Translations under genes and position numbers: made by a program
The notes under the pieces: generated by a model
What the model was told of the DNA's origin: nothing
What the model saw: only the letters and a program-made list of their open reading frames with translations
Databases searched by the model: none
Origin: Cycas panzhihuaensis
Taxonomy: Eukaryota; Cycadophyta
Direction of reading: 5' to 3'
Length of the DNA: 64,000 nt
NCBI GenBank assembly: GCA_023213395.1
Contig: CM041465.1
Span: 72,361,741-72,425,740, forward strand
Shown here: one piece after another, positions 1 through 10,250 of the stretch
How the letters are laid out: each line of letters opens with the position of its first letter
Numbering within the stretch: position 1 is the first letter of the stretch

Positions 1-538
1 AACTATAAGAAAATAGGCCCAAAAGCTAGAGAGACGTAGCTAGGGTTTTGCACAAAATGGCTCGAATCTCCAAAAATTCTTGACAAAATCTCTTAATAAT
101 AATCACAAAACCTTTGAAGTATTGAGACAGAGATATTACAATATATTTGACTCAAAGATCTGAGAAAATTTAAGAGAAAATATGAGAGTACCTCCAAACC
201 CGTAAGGACTGGTAAAGTGCTCAAAACTACCCTTAGACGAGATCAAATAACTTCAAGTTTGAAGAGAGAAATAACGAGATATCAAGATCTATCTACTAGT
301 GAAATTTTATCTCAATTTGAGACATTAAAATTTTCTTGTTCGTATAGCCATACGGTTTCATACACAGGTCATACGATGCCTTAAACTGTCTCCAGATATG
401 ATCTTCTATTAGCTTGACTCTTTATCTGACCTTATTTAGCTTCCCTTTGTTGACTTCTCTGCTTGTCTCACTTTAGCACTACCTTCATCAGATACAAGGC
501 CCTCTCTCAAAGAGGCAGGCTGACCTGCTCTAATACTA
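1..538 (-). other. Copia-A 5' untranslated leader (left inversion arm)
   Basis: Read on the minus strand, this follows directly from the Copia-A 5' LTR and its primer site, so it is the leader between LTR and gag. No gag motif is reached before the window edge; the gag of this family lies on the plus strand from about 5,703. A short open frame at 436-642 crosses the LTR boundary and is not a gene. It ends in pyrimidine/purine-mixed text with no coding signal. Its orientation, away from the rest of the element, is the main sign of an inversion. Confidence 0.7.
527..538 (-). promoter_or_regulatory. Copia-A primer-binding site
   Basis: Minus strand reads TAGTATTAGAGC directly after the LTR end. 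It matches the initiator tRNA-Met primer site TGGTATCAGAGC except for two transitions (G to A, C to T). This fixes 539-741 as a 5' rather than 3' LTR. Confidence 0.85.
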
Positions 539-741
539 TAATAGAAAAACTTATTGAGATGAAAAAAAACTTGCCTTTCATGGAGATCAAGACTCCTATA
601 AATATATATAATATAAAGTGACCTGAATTGTAATCGATCCACCTCTCACTGCTAAGTGTCAACATCTTAGATATAAGTTACATTTGAGGGTGTTCCAACA
701 TCACCCCTTTATGTACCTAAATAAAACATTACACTCTAACA
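539..741 (-). repeat. Copia-A 5' LTR (203 bp)
   Basis: On the minus strand it starts TGTTAGAGTG and ends CTATTA, imperfect inverted termini. It aligns end to end with the plus-strand LTR at 13,069-13,280, with roughly 15 substitutions by eye, mostly transitions, and one indel of about 9 bp. Internal Copia-A sequence is on its left and Copia-B reverse transcriptase on its right. It is short for a copia LTR but both copies agree. Confidence 0.9.
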
Positions 742-746
742 TCTCT
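742..746. repeat. Target-site duplication of Copia-A, left copy
   Basis: TCTCT next to the LTR start. It is the reverse complement of AGAGA at 13,281-13,285, next to the other LTR. The undisturbed site is visible in the second Copia-B copy near 3,320, where the flanks of both junctions are continuous. The two copies are in opposite orientation, as an inversion of one arm requires. Confidence 0.8.
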
Positions 747-2173
747 TATCAAGAACAGTACATGGGAGCTTGTTGATCTACCACTTGGCAAAAAGGTAGT
801 TTAAAATAAATGGGTGTTCAAAAACAAATATAGATCAGATATCACCCTTGAAAAACATAAGGCATGGTTGGTTGCTAAAGGATTTACACAAAGGGAAGGC
901 ATCAACTACACTAAAGTCTTTGCACTTACAACCAAGTGGCCTACAATTAGAACTCTTGTGGCCTTGGCTACTCAATAGGGTTGGAAAATCCACTAACTTG
1001 ATATTAAGACTACATTTCTTAAAGGAGATCTTAAAGAAAAAATTTACATGGCTCAGCCAAAAGGATATGAGATCGAAGGTCACGAGCATAAGGTTTACAG
1101 GCTCAGAAAGTCCTTGTATGGCCTTAAACAAGTCCTTCATGCTTGGTTTGCCAAGTTGTCTAAAAGAATGAGGCAACTTGGATATGAGGTTTGTAACTAC
1201 CAAGATATTGATGTAACATTATTCATCAAGCGCCATAAGGATAAAGTCACTTATCTTATAATCTTTATGGATAGTAACGGGTAATAACAAACATGTAATA
1301 AGCCAGCTAAAAAAGGACCTTGGTAAAACGTTCGAATTGTCTAATCTCAGTTCGATGAAATATTACTTGGGAATTGAAGTAACATAAAAGAATAGAAAAT
1401 TTTTCCTCTCCCAAGAAAAATACATCAACGATCTTCTAACCAAGTTTCTATTAAAAGATGCCTGACCAGTGATTTTACCTATGGACCCTAATACCAAACT
1501 CTCATATGAAGGTGATACTAAGGAGGTAAATATAACACTCTACAGGAAACTTGTAGGTAGTCTCATCTACACTACCAATACAAGGTTAGATATTACACAC
1601 TATATCAACATTCTTGCTCGCTACATAACAAATCCTCGACAGAATCATTGGCAGGTAGTAATGTGAGTGTTGAGATACCTTAAGATGACCAACAAATATG
1701 GTCTATTATATGAACCTAATTCAGACTTCAAGATTTTTGGATACATAGACTCAGACTTTGTAGGAGATAAAGATACATGAAGATCTATGTCTGGGTATGT
1801 AACGTTTCTTAGAACAAGACCAATATCATGGAGATCCAGATGGTAGAAGATAGTTGCATATTTAACTATCAAAGTTGAATACATTGCTACTTCTAAGACC
1901 AATAAGGAGGTAATATAGCTAAAAAAAATATTAGAAACATTGAATATCACCCAAACAAGTCCTACGAGTCTTCATGTAGATAATCAATCAGTAATCTACA
2001 TAGCGAAAAATCCTACATTTTATGATCGTACCAAATACATAAGTATGAAAGTCCATAGGATTGGAGAACTTGTTCATGATGGCACAATTCAACTAAAATA
2101 CTACCCCATAGCAGATCAAGTGGCCGATATCTTCACCAAACAACTGCAAAAGATAAAGTTTAAACAGTTTTGA
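742..2173 (+). pseudogene. Copia-B pol, 3' half: reverse transcriptase and RNase H
   Basis: Ty1/copia reverse transcriptase (RVT_2 type) followed by RNase H, entered in mid-domain because Copia-A interrupts it at 741/742. Visible motifs: NGTWELVD at the start, KWVFKNKY (about 807-830), the SLYGLKQ block (about 1,111-1,131), GSLIYTT and RYITNP (1,550-1,640), and the RNase H end with VDNQS (about 1,975-1,990) and ADIFTKQL (2,125-2,148). At least eight in-frame stops and frame changes break it; several are TAG/TAA where family members have CAG/CAA or TGG. The YVDD-like catalytic box is decayed (IFMDS near 1,262-1,275). Its 5' half lies at 13,281-16,365 on the other strand. Confidence 0.88.
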
Positions 2174-2656
2174 AGGTAGCTTAGCCTTAGGGCCTCCATC
2201 TTCGACTGATCAAAGAAGATGGCAACGGGATAATCATACTCTATTCTCTTCATGAAAACCCCTTGTGGGCACAAAAGAATAAGAGTAAGTCTCTACTCTA
2301 TCTTGTTTATGAAAACCCCATATGGGTACAGAAGGATAAGAGTTGTACTAATTTTAAAAAATTAAAACCTGTGAAAACCCAAAAGAGCATAGGGGAAGAC
2401 CACATGGTATATAGAGACTTAGTAAATTAAGTTGCATATTTAAGTTGCTTAGCTATTAGGCTATATCAAAGAGCCACCTTAGCTATTTTGATTTATAAAA
2501 GGGGCTATAGATCTTAAAAAGTTTGTAGGTTTTTATTTCCCATAAGGGTTTTCCTACAAAAGTGTTATTTAGAAGTTCAATGTAATAATGAAGCTTAAAT
2601 GAAGACCTTATAGAATAAATTTTCTCAAAATAACCTTCCACCATTAAGGGGAGGAT
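2174..2656 (+). other. Copia-B 3' untranslated region with polypurine tract
   Basis: Noncoding stretch between the RNase H stop and the LTR. It holds two close copies, about 60 bp apart (near 2,250 and 2,310), of a block containing ATGAAAACCCC and ATAAGAG, plus a weaker third near 2,370. The second Copia-B copy has the same arrangement at 4,830-4,970. The purine run AAGGGGAGGA at 2,646-2,655 is the plus-strand primer next to the LTR. Confidence 0.75.
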
Positions 2657-2966
2657 TGAAAGAGGTTAATGTATTAAGGTCATTTGTGTAGATTAATTAT
2701 GTGACCTTAGAATATATTGTTAGCATTAGTCTCTTAATGAAATGTACTTTATGTGCATTTAAATATAATTTCAGGTTCATGTCATTAGGCGAGAAATCCT
2801 AACCCTAATGCTTACCCTTAATAATAAAAGGTGAAATCTCAAGGAGGGAGTCATTATTCATTCTCACCTCTAAGCTTTCTCTGATATCTTATTCCATCTC
2901 TTTTTCATTCTCCATTACCATTATATGCATGTGAGTGATTTATTCCCTAGATCCATCCTTCCTTCA
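2657..2966 (+). repeat. Copia-B LTR (310 bp), shared by two tandem copies
   Basis: Starts TGAAAGAGG right after the purine tract and ends CCTTCCTTCA, imperfect inverted termini. It aligns with the LTR at 5,225-5,522 (for example the GAAATGTACTTT block near 2,740 and 5,314, and the TAGATCCA block near the 3' end). It is the 3' LTR of the copy to its left and sits where a 5' LTR would be for the copy to its right. No recognisable primer site follows it. Confidence 0.82.
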
Positions 2967-4756
2967 CTTCTCTAACATCTATGGCTAGCTCATCTTCTCT
3001 AGCATCGTCAACTTCCTCTATGCCAAACATTTCACATGATCCTTTTTAGGATCAAAACGAACAACAAGAGGCTATAGAAATGAAAACCTCATTCCTAACT
3101 CAAAGTTTTTGTGAAGCCTACCAGCTACACAAGGACATGTAACCGGATGAGATAGGCAAAACTAGTGTTAGAACTGCCCATAGAGCAAGGATGCATAAAT
3201 CACTTTCCGTTGAGCTTGAATCAGTAGAACTGTACCTTTCTCTTATTGAAGAGCCCCTAACATACCAAGAAGTTGTAAAGCATGTAGCTTGGAAAAATAC
3301 CATAAACTAAGAGTACCAATCTCTTATCAAGAACGGTACATGGGAGCTTGTTGATCCACCACTTAGAAGAAAGTTAGTTCAAAATAAATGGGTGTTTAAA
3401 AATAAGTATAGATTAGATGGCACACTAGAACAACACAAGGTGAGGTTGGTAGCAAAAGGACTCACGTAAAGGAAAGACATCGACTACACTAAAACCTTTG
3501 CTCCTATAACCAAGTGGCCTACAATCAAAACTCTTATAGCCTTGGCTACTCAATAGGGTTGAAAAATCCACCAACTCACTGTTAAGACCATATTTCTCAA
3601 TAGGGACCTTAAAGAAGAAATTTACATGGCTCATCCAAAAGGATACGAGATTGTCGTTAGGAGCATAAGGTTTGTAGGCTCAAAAATCCCTTATATAGCC
3701 TAAAGCAAGCCCCTTGTGCTTGGCTTACTAAGTTGTCTGAAAGAATGAGGTAACTTGGATATGAGGTTTATAACTATCAAAATATTGATACAACATTATT
3801 CATCAAGCACTAAAATGATAAAGTTACTTACCTCTTAATCTTTATAGATGATATGCTAATAACGAGAAATAGTAAATAGGTAATCAGCCAGCTGACAAAG
3901 GACCTTGCTAAAACTTTTAAACTGTCTGACCTTGGGTTGATGAAATATTACTTGGGAATTGAAGTAACTCAAAAGAATGACAAAATCTCTCTCCTAAGAA
4001 AAATATATCAATGATCTGCTAATAAAGTTTCAGTTGGAAGGTGTTGGACCAGTGGATACACCTATGGAGCCTAATATTAAACTCTCAGCTGATAGTGATA
4101 CTAGGGAGGCAGACGCAACACTTTACAGGTAACTTGTAAGTAGTCTCATCTATACTACCAAAACAAGGCCAGATATTGCACACTCTATTGACATTCTTGC
4201 AAGATTCGTAATAAATCCTAAGCAGAATCATTTACAAGCTATAATATGAGTGTTGAGGTACTTGAAGACGACTAGTAAATATATTCTATTGTATGAACCC
4301 AATGTAAAATTTAAATTTTATATATACACAGACTCAGACTTTACTAGAGATAAAGACACAGGAAGATCTACGTCTGGGTATGTAACATTTCTTGGAATAG
4401 CACCAATATCATGAAGATCTAGACAGTAGAATATAGTTACAGACTCAACCACCAAAGCTTAGTATTTTACTACTTTTAAGACAAGTAAGGAGGTGATATG
4501 GCTTAGAAAATTTTTGAATATATTAAATGCCACCCAAACAAGTTCTACTAGCTTATATGTAGATAATCAATCTACAATCCAAATGGCTAAAAATCCTATA
4601 TTTCATGATTGTACTAAATATATAAGTACGAAAGTCCATAGGATTAGAGAACTAGTTCATGATGACACAATTCAACTAGAGCACTGCCCCACAACAGATC
4701 AAGTGGCCAATATCTTCACCAAATCACTGAAGAGGGTGAAGTTTGAACAGTTATGA
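2967..4756 (+). pseudogene. Copia-B copy 2: pol remnant lacking gag, protease and integrase
   Basis: An ATG at 2,981, 14 nt after the LTR, begins a serine-rich stretch (MASSSSLASSTSS) that runs into the linker before reverse transcriptase, then reverse transcriptase and RNase H to the stop at 4,756. Gag, zinc knuckle, protease and integrase are absent; in the other copy these occupy about 2.4 kb. Reverse transcriptase keeps an aspartate pair (FIDDMLITR, about 3,839-3,865), unlike the first copy. RNase H has VDNQS (about 4,560) and ANIFTKSL (4,708-4,731). Many TAG/TGA/TAA stops interrupt it. It also preserves the empty target site of Copia-A near 3,320. Whether the missing part is a simple deletion or a true short derivative cannot be decided here. 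Confidence 0.82.
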
Positions 4757-5224
4757 AAGTAACTCAGCCTTAGAGCCTCCATCTCTGACTGATTAAAAGA
4801 GATAATAATTAGACCATCATACTCTGTTTCATTTGTGAAAACCCCTTGTGGGCATGGAAGGACAAGCTTAAGTCTCTGCTCTACCCATTCATGAAAACCC
4901 CTTGTGAGTGTGAAAGAATAAGGGTTGTATCATTTTAGAAAATTAGAACCTATGAAAACCCGAAAGAGAATGGGAGATGACCAAATGGTATATGGAGACT
5001 CGGTAGATTTCAGCTACAAAATTCATTGTACTGATTGGCTATCTGGCTTCAATTAAATAGCTACCTAAGCCAAGTTAGTAGATTAGAAAATCTGTGGGTT
5101 TTCTTCCCCATGAGAGTTTCCCACAAAAGTGTCATAGTAGTTTGCTTTGTAAGAGGCTCAAATGAAGACCTCATAGGATAGAATAAAATAGTATGAAATG
5201 ACCTTCTACTATTAAGGGGGAGAT
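4757..5224 (+). other. Copia-B copy 2 3' untranslated region with polypurine tract
   Basis: Parallel to 2,174-2,656: two GTGAAAACCCC / ATGAAAACCCC blocks near 4,835 and 4,890, then a third weaker copy, then the purine run AAGGGGGAGA at 5,214-5,223 next to the LTR. The conservation of this duplicated block in both copies shows it belonged to the element. Confidence 0.75.
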
Positions 5225-5522
5225 TGAAAAGGGTTAATGTCACAAGCTCATTACATTAGTTGATTATTTCTAAAAAAGGTCTTAAGTGAACTTTAAATTA
5301 GATCACTTCAGTGAAATGTACTTTCATGTGCATTATGTGTAATTCCATTTCATCTAACTCTAATTCTCCATCTCTCAATATAAAAGTAAAAGCTCAATGG
5401 AGGAGGCTTATTCTTACGTCCCCATTTTGTAAGAGCTACTTTCTTTCTCTCAAGTCTCTCTTGCTCCCATGTTTGCCTTTGTGTTTAGTGTATGAAGATG
5501 AAGGATAGATCCACTCTTTTCA
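5225..5522 (+). repeat. Copia-B copy 2 3' LTR (298 bp)
   Basis: Starts TGAAAAG and ends CTTTTCA, a perfect 7-bp inverted terminus. It follows a purine tract directly. It aligns along most of its length with 2,657-2,966. No matching target duplication can be assigned, because the other end of this copy is the shared LTR. Confidence 0.85.
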
Positions 5523-5702
5523 CAACCATCATAGGAGCACTGAGTAATATCCTCTAATTTTATAATGGACTAACCAACATATTTTCTGACTCTCAAATCA
5601 TTATCTACCAACTTACTCATGTCTAACATACTCATTTAGAACACTTGTATGACCTACTAAATACTACCACCTGTTTGATGAAACAATTCTCATCAATCAC
5701 TA
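5523..5702. other. Junction zone: probable right inversion breakpoint
   Basis: Lies between the end of the Copia-B LTR and the first Copia-A gag codons. It resembles neither Copia-B nor the Copia-A leader seen at 1-538 on the minus strand. If the element was split by an inversion, the breakpoint inside Copia-A must fall here or at the start of gag. No inverted repeat was recognised at this spot. Confidence 0.45.
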
Positions 5703-6650
5703 TTGAGTATGTCCCACATAGCTAAAATGATGAAGTTAACTTACTCCCCTCCTATATACTTGATTATCATCACTTATAGCCTTATTGCTCCTGATTGGGG
5801 GCACCAGAAAATTATGAATGGTTCTGAATCTCATCTAAATAAAATGGATCTAACCCTAACAAGTTGGGAGGAAAGAGATAATATAGGAATAATCATTATA
5901 AAGATGTCAATTTTTGACTCACTTCTAGTATATATAGAGAAATTAAACTCTATGTCAGATATCTTGAAATGTCTTAAGAATTTATATAGGAAGAAGAACA
6001 AAGCTAGGATAATTGCACTTAAGGAAGATCTGTACAAACTCCACATGAAGGAAAGTGAGGCTCTAATAGAATTCATACACAAAGTCATTTTAATTAGAAA
6101 TAATCTCTTAAGTGTAGAAGCCATTATTTTAGAATAAGAGCTAGTGGAATTAGTGGTAAGAAAGCTATCAAGATCCTTTAACATAACCATTAACACCATT
6201 ACAAATAATAACCAAATTGATTAAATGACTTTTGATGAATTGACTAAGTTGTTATTAAGACAGCAACAAAGGAACAAGTACTATAAGGATTATTTAGAGC
6301 TAGAAGATACCTTTGCATCTAGATTAAACCTAGGACCACATAGATGAAACCAGGCTCGTGGATGAGGATAGACGGTAGACATCAGAAGTCGAGGATGTTG
6401 GCAAGAATTTAGAGGATGTGGACGAAGCAAATACACCAAAGTCTACTTCCATTATGGAAAAATCGGGCACATTTCCAGTACCTGCAGATTGTTTTATGTT
6501 TGTTACCACTACGGACAATCAGGGCATTACCCATACCAATGCCCACAAAGAAGGATCAACATTCAGAGAGGGAAACGACCTATTAGAGGATATAGCAAAG
6601 AAAAAATAAAGAAACATGAAGAAGAGACTGCCTTCATCGTCGCACTAGCA
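5703..6650 (+). pseudogene. Copia-A gag
   Basis: Retrotransposon Gag of the copia UBN2 type: capsid-like alpha-helical segment (DILKCLKNLY, then LYKLHMKESEALIEFIHK, 5,960-6,080), then two adjacent CCHC-like knuckles. The first (6,447-6,486) reads FHYGKIGHISSTC and has lost its first cysteine. The second (6,492-6,543) keeps the order C-x3-x4-GH-x4-C. Gag coats the RNA and forms the particle. The frame is broken by a stop at 6,135 and more stops and shifts near 6,220-6,370. The start is placed at the ATG at 5,703 because coding similarity fades upstream; 5,730 is also possible. Confidence 0.8.
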
Positions 6651-7535
6651 ACAAGTCTAAAAGATGAGGATATATGGTATGATGATTTGGAAGCTTCGCG
6701 ACATATGACCAATCACGAAGATTAGTTTGAAACCTTAAAGCCTTACGACTTTAATAAATCAGTTGAACTAGAAGATAAATACCCACTCGACATAAAAGAG
6801 GTAGGTACTATTACCATTAATCTATAAGAAAATATAAAGAAAATTAGGATTATTCTACTAGTCCCTAGTCTAAAAATGAATCTTCTTTCTGTTTCAAAAC
6901 TTAGCAAAAAAGGGCTAAGAACAATTTTTGATGAGGAAGGTTATTGTCACATTCTAGATATGAAAAATAATGGGAAAATCATTGCTAAAGGTATAAGATG
7001 TAATGATGTGTACAAACTTCTATCAGATGCTGTGATTCATAGTGTGGAAGAAAAAGCTTATACTACTATTAAATTTGGTAATAAAATTTGGCATTTCAAG
7101 TATGGACATCTTCTAATTGAAACATTAAAATCAATGAAAAAATCAGGCATAGTAAATGGGTTGCCTTATGTTTTTTCTGATAACTTTATTTGTAAATACT
7201 GCCAATTTGGTAAACAACATCAACATCCATTTAAAGAAAGTAATTGGAGAGCAAAATCTAAGTTGGAGTTAATTCATATAGATCTGTGTGGTCCCATCAC
7301 ATCACTCACAATCAATGGCTGTAGGTATTTTCTGGCCTTCATTGATGATTTTACTCAAAAAGTATGGGTTCACTTTCTTCACAATAAGTCAAAAGTTTTC
7401 AAAACATTCAAAGAATTTAAAGTAAAAGTAGAGTTGGAATCAAGAATAAAAATCAAGCACATCAGATCAGATGGAGGAGGTAAATACATCTTGAAGGAGT
7501 TTTTGAACTACTGTAAGTTACACAAAATTTACAGA
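6651..7535 (+). pseudogene. Copia-A protease and integrase, 5' part
   Basis: Protease remnant: IWYDDLEASRHMT (about 6,673-6,710) where copia elements have a D-S-G-A-S core, so the active-site triad is lost. Then the pre-integrase zinc domain (HFKYGHL at about 7,092, CKYCQFGK at about 7,192-7,215) and the integrase core (DLCGPI near 7,280, DDFTQKVWVHF near 7,345, IRSDGGGKYI near 7,459), holding the first two acidic residues of the D,D-E centre. A 223-residue stretch (6,876-7,547) is open, the best-preserved piece of Copia-A. It stops because TRG-1 is inserted after 7,535; the same sentence resumes at 10,812. Confidence 0.88.
7531..7535. repeat. Target-site duplication of TRG-1
   Basis: ACAGA before the LTR, ATAGA at 10,812-10,816 after the element: one C to T difference. 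Removing the element restores a continuous integrase reading (ACAGACAATTC), which confirms the boundaries. Confidence 0.85.
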
Positions 7536-8096
7536 TGTTGGAGTTAATTGTCATCACTCCACTCCCATCTTCCAACCAGGATTGTACACTTCATCATCTT
7601 CAATTTAGACATGTGATGCTCAATATGTCAAGGTAAGTTAAGGTAAGTTGAGTTTGTTTCATTTGAGTTAAGTGAATATTATTTTATTGTTATTTTGAAT
7701 TCAGGGGTTGAGGAGTTTCCCTCCTCCCCCAAACTATAAATATTAAGGGGTGTACAACTCTGGTGTCTTTTGAGACTGCCTCCTTTGAGGATATTTATCA
7801 TGCTCTCAACAACAATGGATTGAAGACAATGCTATCATGCTCTCATAATTCATTTGTGCAACATTGATCTACATTGCTATATTGTTACGTAGATTTGTAT
7901 TGAATATTTGATGCAATACTGTTATTTTAAATATATTGAAGTTTATTATATCTTCTGCCATATTCTCCTTGTGTATTATATTTCCTTCATTTGGTATCAG
8001 AGCAATTTAGTTACATTCTATTTCCTATATTTGGTATCAGAGCAGTTTAATTACATTCTAGTTTCCTTCATTTGGGTCTACATATTTTTTCCTACA
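7536..8096 (+). repeat. TRG-1 5' LTR (561 bp)
   Basis: Starts TGTTGGAGTTAAT, ends CCTACA. Same length as the 3' copy and closely similar. A CTATAAATATTAAGGGG block near 7,733 is a plausible TATA box; TRG-2 has ATTATAAATATTGAGGGG at the matching place. The 3' end carries primer-site repeats (separate entry). Confidence 0.92.
7992..8090 (+). repeat. Primer-site repeats inside the TRG-1 5' LTR
   Basis: TGGTATCAGAGC, the exact initiator tRNA-Met primer site, occurs at 7,992-8,003 and 8,032-8,043 (40 bp apart), with a truncated third unit from about 8,073. The 3' LTR repeats this at 10,707 and 10,747. All lie inside the LTR as defined by the target duplication; no good primer site follows 8,096. 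Confidence 0.85.
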
Positions 8097-9492
8097 AATT
8101 TAATTGGATAAATTTTTTAAATCTAGAGTTTAAAGGATTTAAGTTCCCAGCCCCCAGTTCTATCTAGTTATTATATGACCGTTAGCTACCTTCAAAAGGG
8201 CGCTAACAAGTTTTTATAATATTTTTTCTTTTTATTTTTTGATTTTTTTATTTTTTATAGGTTTATTGACATTTTTTTACCATAACTCTTCGTTGGAGCA
8301 TCAGTTTCAGATGAAACCACTTCTATTAGATCAAAAAAGTTTTGTACACTAATTTTGACTGGTCATATGACCAATTTGGTGCCGATTTGACCCTGTTTTG
8401 GCCAATTTAATGTTAGACATTCAAATGTTTAACCTTTTTCATACTTTTAACAAAATCACTTTTAGAACTGACCGTAATTTATTATTAATAAATTATTTTC
8501 TATCCAAATTTCTTCTATAACGATCCATGTTCTATAAAATTCAATACCCACTTCTTATTTTAATTTTATGAATTCATTTTCATTAGTATTTTAATCGCTA
8601 AAAGTGAGAATTTAGTTGTTTTTAGCCTGTTTCTTAACATTTTACATAAAGACACCTATTACCATTTTTGCTATAACTTTTTTATTTGGTATTGGATTTT
8701 AATTTTGTTAGTTTTATTGGGAAGCTAACTTAATTATCTTCGATTTGACATAATTTTTTATACATTTTGACATATTTTTACTGGTTTTTAAATCATTCAA
8801 AGTAGAGGTACTTTATTACTTTAAATCTACTATTTTTACACATTTTTTAATATATTTAAAAAAAAAATTTCAATTCAAAGTACATTGAATAATTTTATAA
8901 ACAATATTTAATCACCTTACAGCATTCTATAAGTATTTTGTTAGCATTTTAATCCCCTACTCCTGTTTAGCCTCAAAACGAGGCCTGTACCTTTGATTCA
9001 CTAAAACTTGATTTCTAGGAACCCGTTTTTAGAACGGTTAGTTCTGTTGGGTTTACATTTTGTTTATCTTTATACTCGTAAAGTTTTATATCATTCTGAT
9101 ATTACTTAATATACTTTTAAATTCCTCAAATCTAAGGTTATCATTCAAATCTTCTTTTAAGGAGCATATTAATTTTTTATTAAAAATTTCTTTATATTAT
9201 TATTTTTTCAAAGTGAAAAATACTTTTATATATTTTATTTTCAGCTTTTTACATTATTATCAAGGCAAAAGATCTTTATATATGCTCTTATATTCACTTT
9301 ATCTCAAAGTTTATTTGAAAGGTGTACCTATATTGAAAAGTTCTTTTATCAATTTTAAAAAAGATTATTTCCTTATTATGCCTAGTTGATTGACTTTCTA
9401 AAGGACATTTGAAATCATATATATTCATTGATTCATTGATATTTTAACTTATTAAAGCATATTCATTTTACATACTAAAGTTGTTTGATAAA
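8097..9492 (+). other. TRG-1 leader, no gene
   Basis: AT-rich with long T runs and no homology to pol. An open frame at 9,060-9,389 is rich in F, L, Y and I from the T-rich composition and is not supported by the sister element. The start of this stretch has no clear primer-binding site (AATTTAATTGG). Confidence 0.6.
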
Positions 9493-10236
9493 ATGACTTA
9501 ATTCCCTATTTTTGATGGCCAAAATTTTTGCATAATGGCATAACACTATGAGAAACTATTTTATTGAATATGATTTGTGGAAATATTTACAATATGATTA
9601 TGATGTTAGTATTAAAGAATATATTCGAAAGGATAATAAAGCATTAGGTTTATTGTTTTGTACTATGAATGATGAAATTTTTTCAAAGGTATATAATTTA
9701 ACAACTTCTAAATCAGTTTGGAATGTATTGATTTCTACTTATGGGGGAGATACCCTCCATGTATTTAATGACATTTTTGATGAGCATGTGGAATACGTAA
9801 CAGAACAGGTAGATCATGATGACAAAACCAACGAAGATTTAGATTAAATGCAAGACCACCTTGTTGCACAAGGATTTGATCCTCCATTTGAGGGGTAGAA
9901 TGAAGATGAATCTTATGATATGATGAAGAATGAATGTGATGATATGACAAAAAATAAACTTGATGATATGACAGTTGTTCAAAGCATAAAGATTACAAAA
10001 GTTCAAGTTCAAAGCCTTCTTAATATTCTAGTTGACAAAGTCAAAATTATAACTATTCATTTATATTTAAATCAAATTTCATCTACTTATAGTTTTTCTA
10101 CATCATTCCATGATAAAAAGATATATGTGGCTATAAGGGTGAGAAGAGTTGATAAAGATCAAGATCAAAATTTTAAAGTTTTTTTCAAGTATAAGTTCTA
10201 TAAGTTCAAGGAAAAGATACAAGTGTTCGTGATGAC
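9493..10236 (+). pseudogene. TRG-1 gag
   Basis: Starts at ATG 9,493 with FPIFDGQNF, the usual copia Gag opening, then a stop and a +1 shift. It continues in the frame of 9,548 with YFIEYDLWKYLQYDYD, an ALGLLFCTMND block and SVWNVLISTYGGDT (about 9,640-9,760), features of copia UBN2-type Gag. After a stop near 9,845 a charged tail with VFFKYKFYKFKEKI runs to about 10,225, shared with TRG-2 and TRG-3. No zinc knuckle was found. A gag retained without pol suggests its product or RNA was used in particles supplied in trans. Confidence 0.75.
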
Positions 10237-10250
10237 ATTAAGGGGGAAAA
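10237..10250 (+). promoter_or_regulatory. TRG-1 polypurine tract
   Basis: ATTAAGGGGGAAAA immediately before the 3' LTR. TRG-2 has ATTAAGGGGGAGAA at 25,697-25,710. It primes plus-strand DNA synthesis. Confidence 0.85.

Noticed and set aside
7992-8003. First TGGTATCAGAGC as the true LTR/primer-site border of TRG-1
   Set aside because: The 3' LTR and its target duplication show that the LTR continues for about another 93 bp past this point.
9060-9389. 109-residue hydrophobic open frame in TRG-1
   Set aside because: Composition is driven by T-rich DNA and the matching leader of TRG-2 has no such frame.
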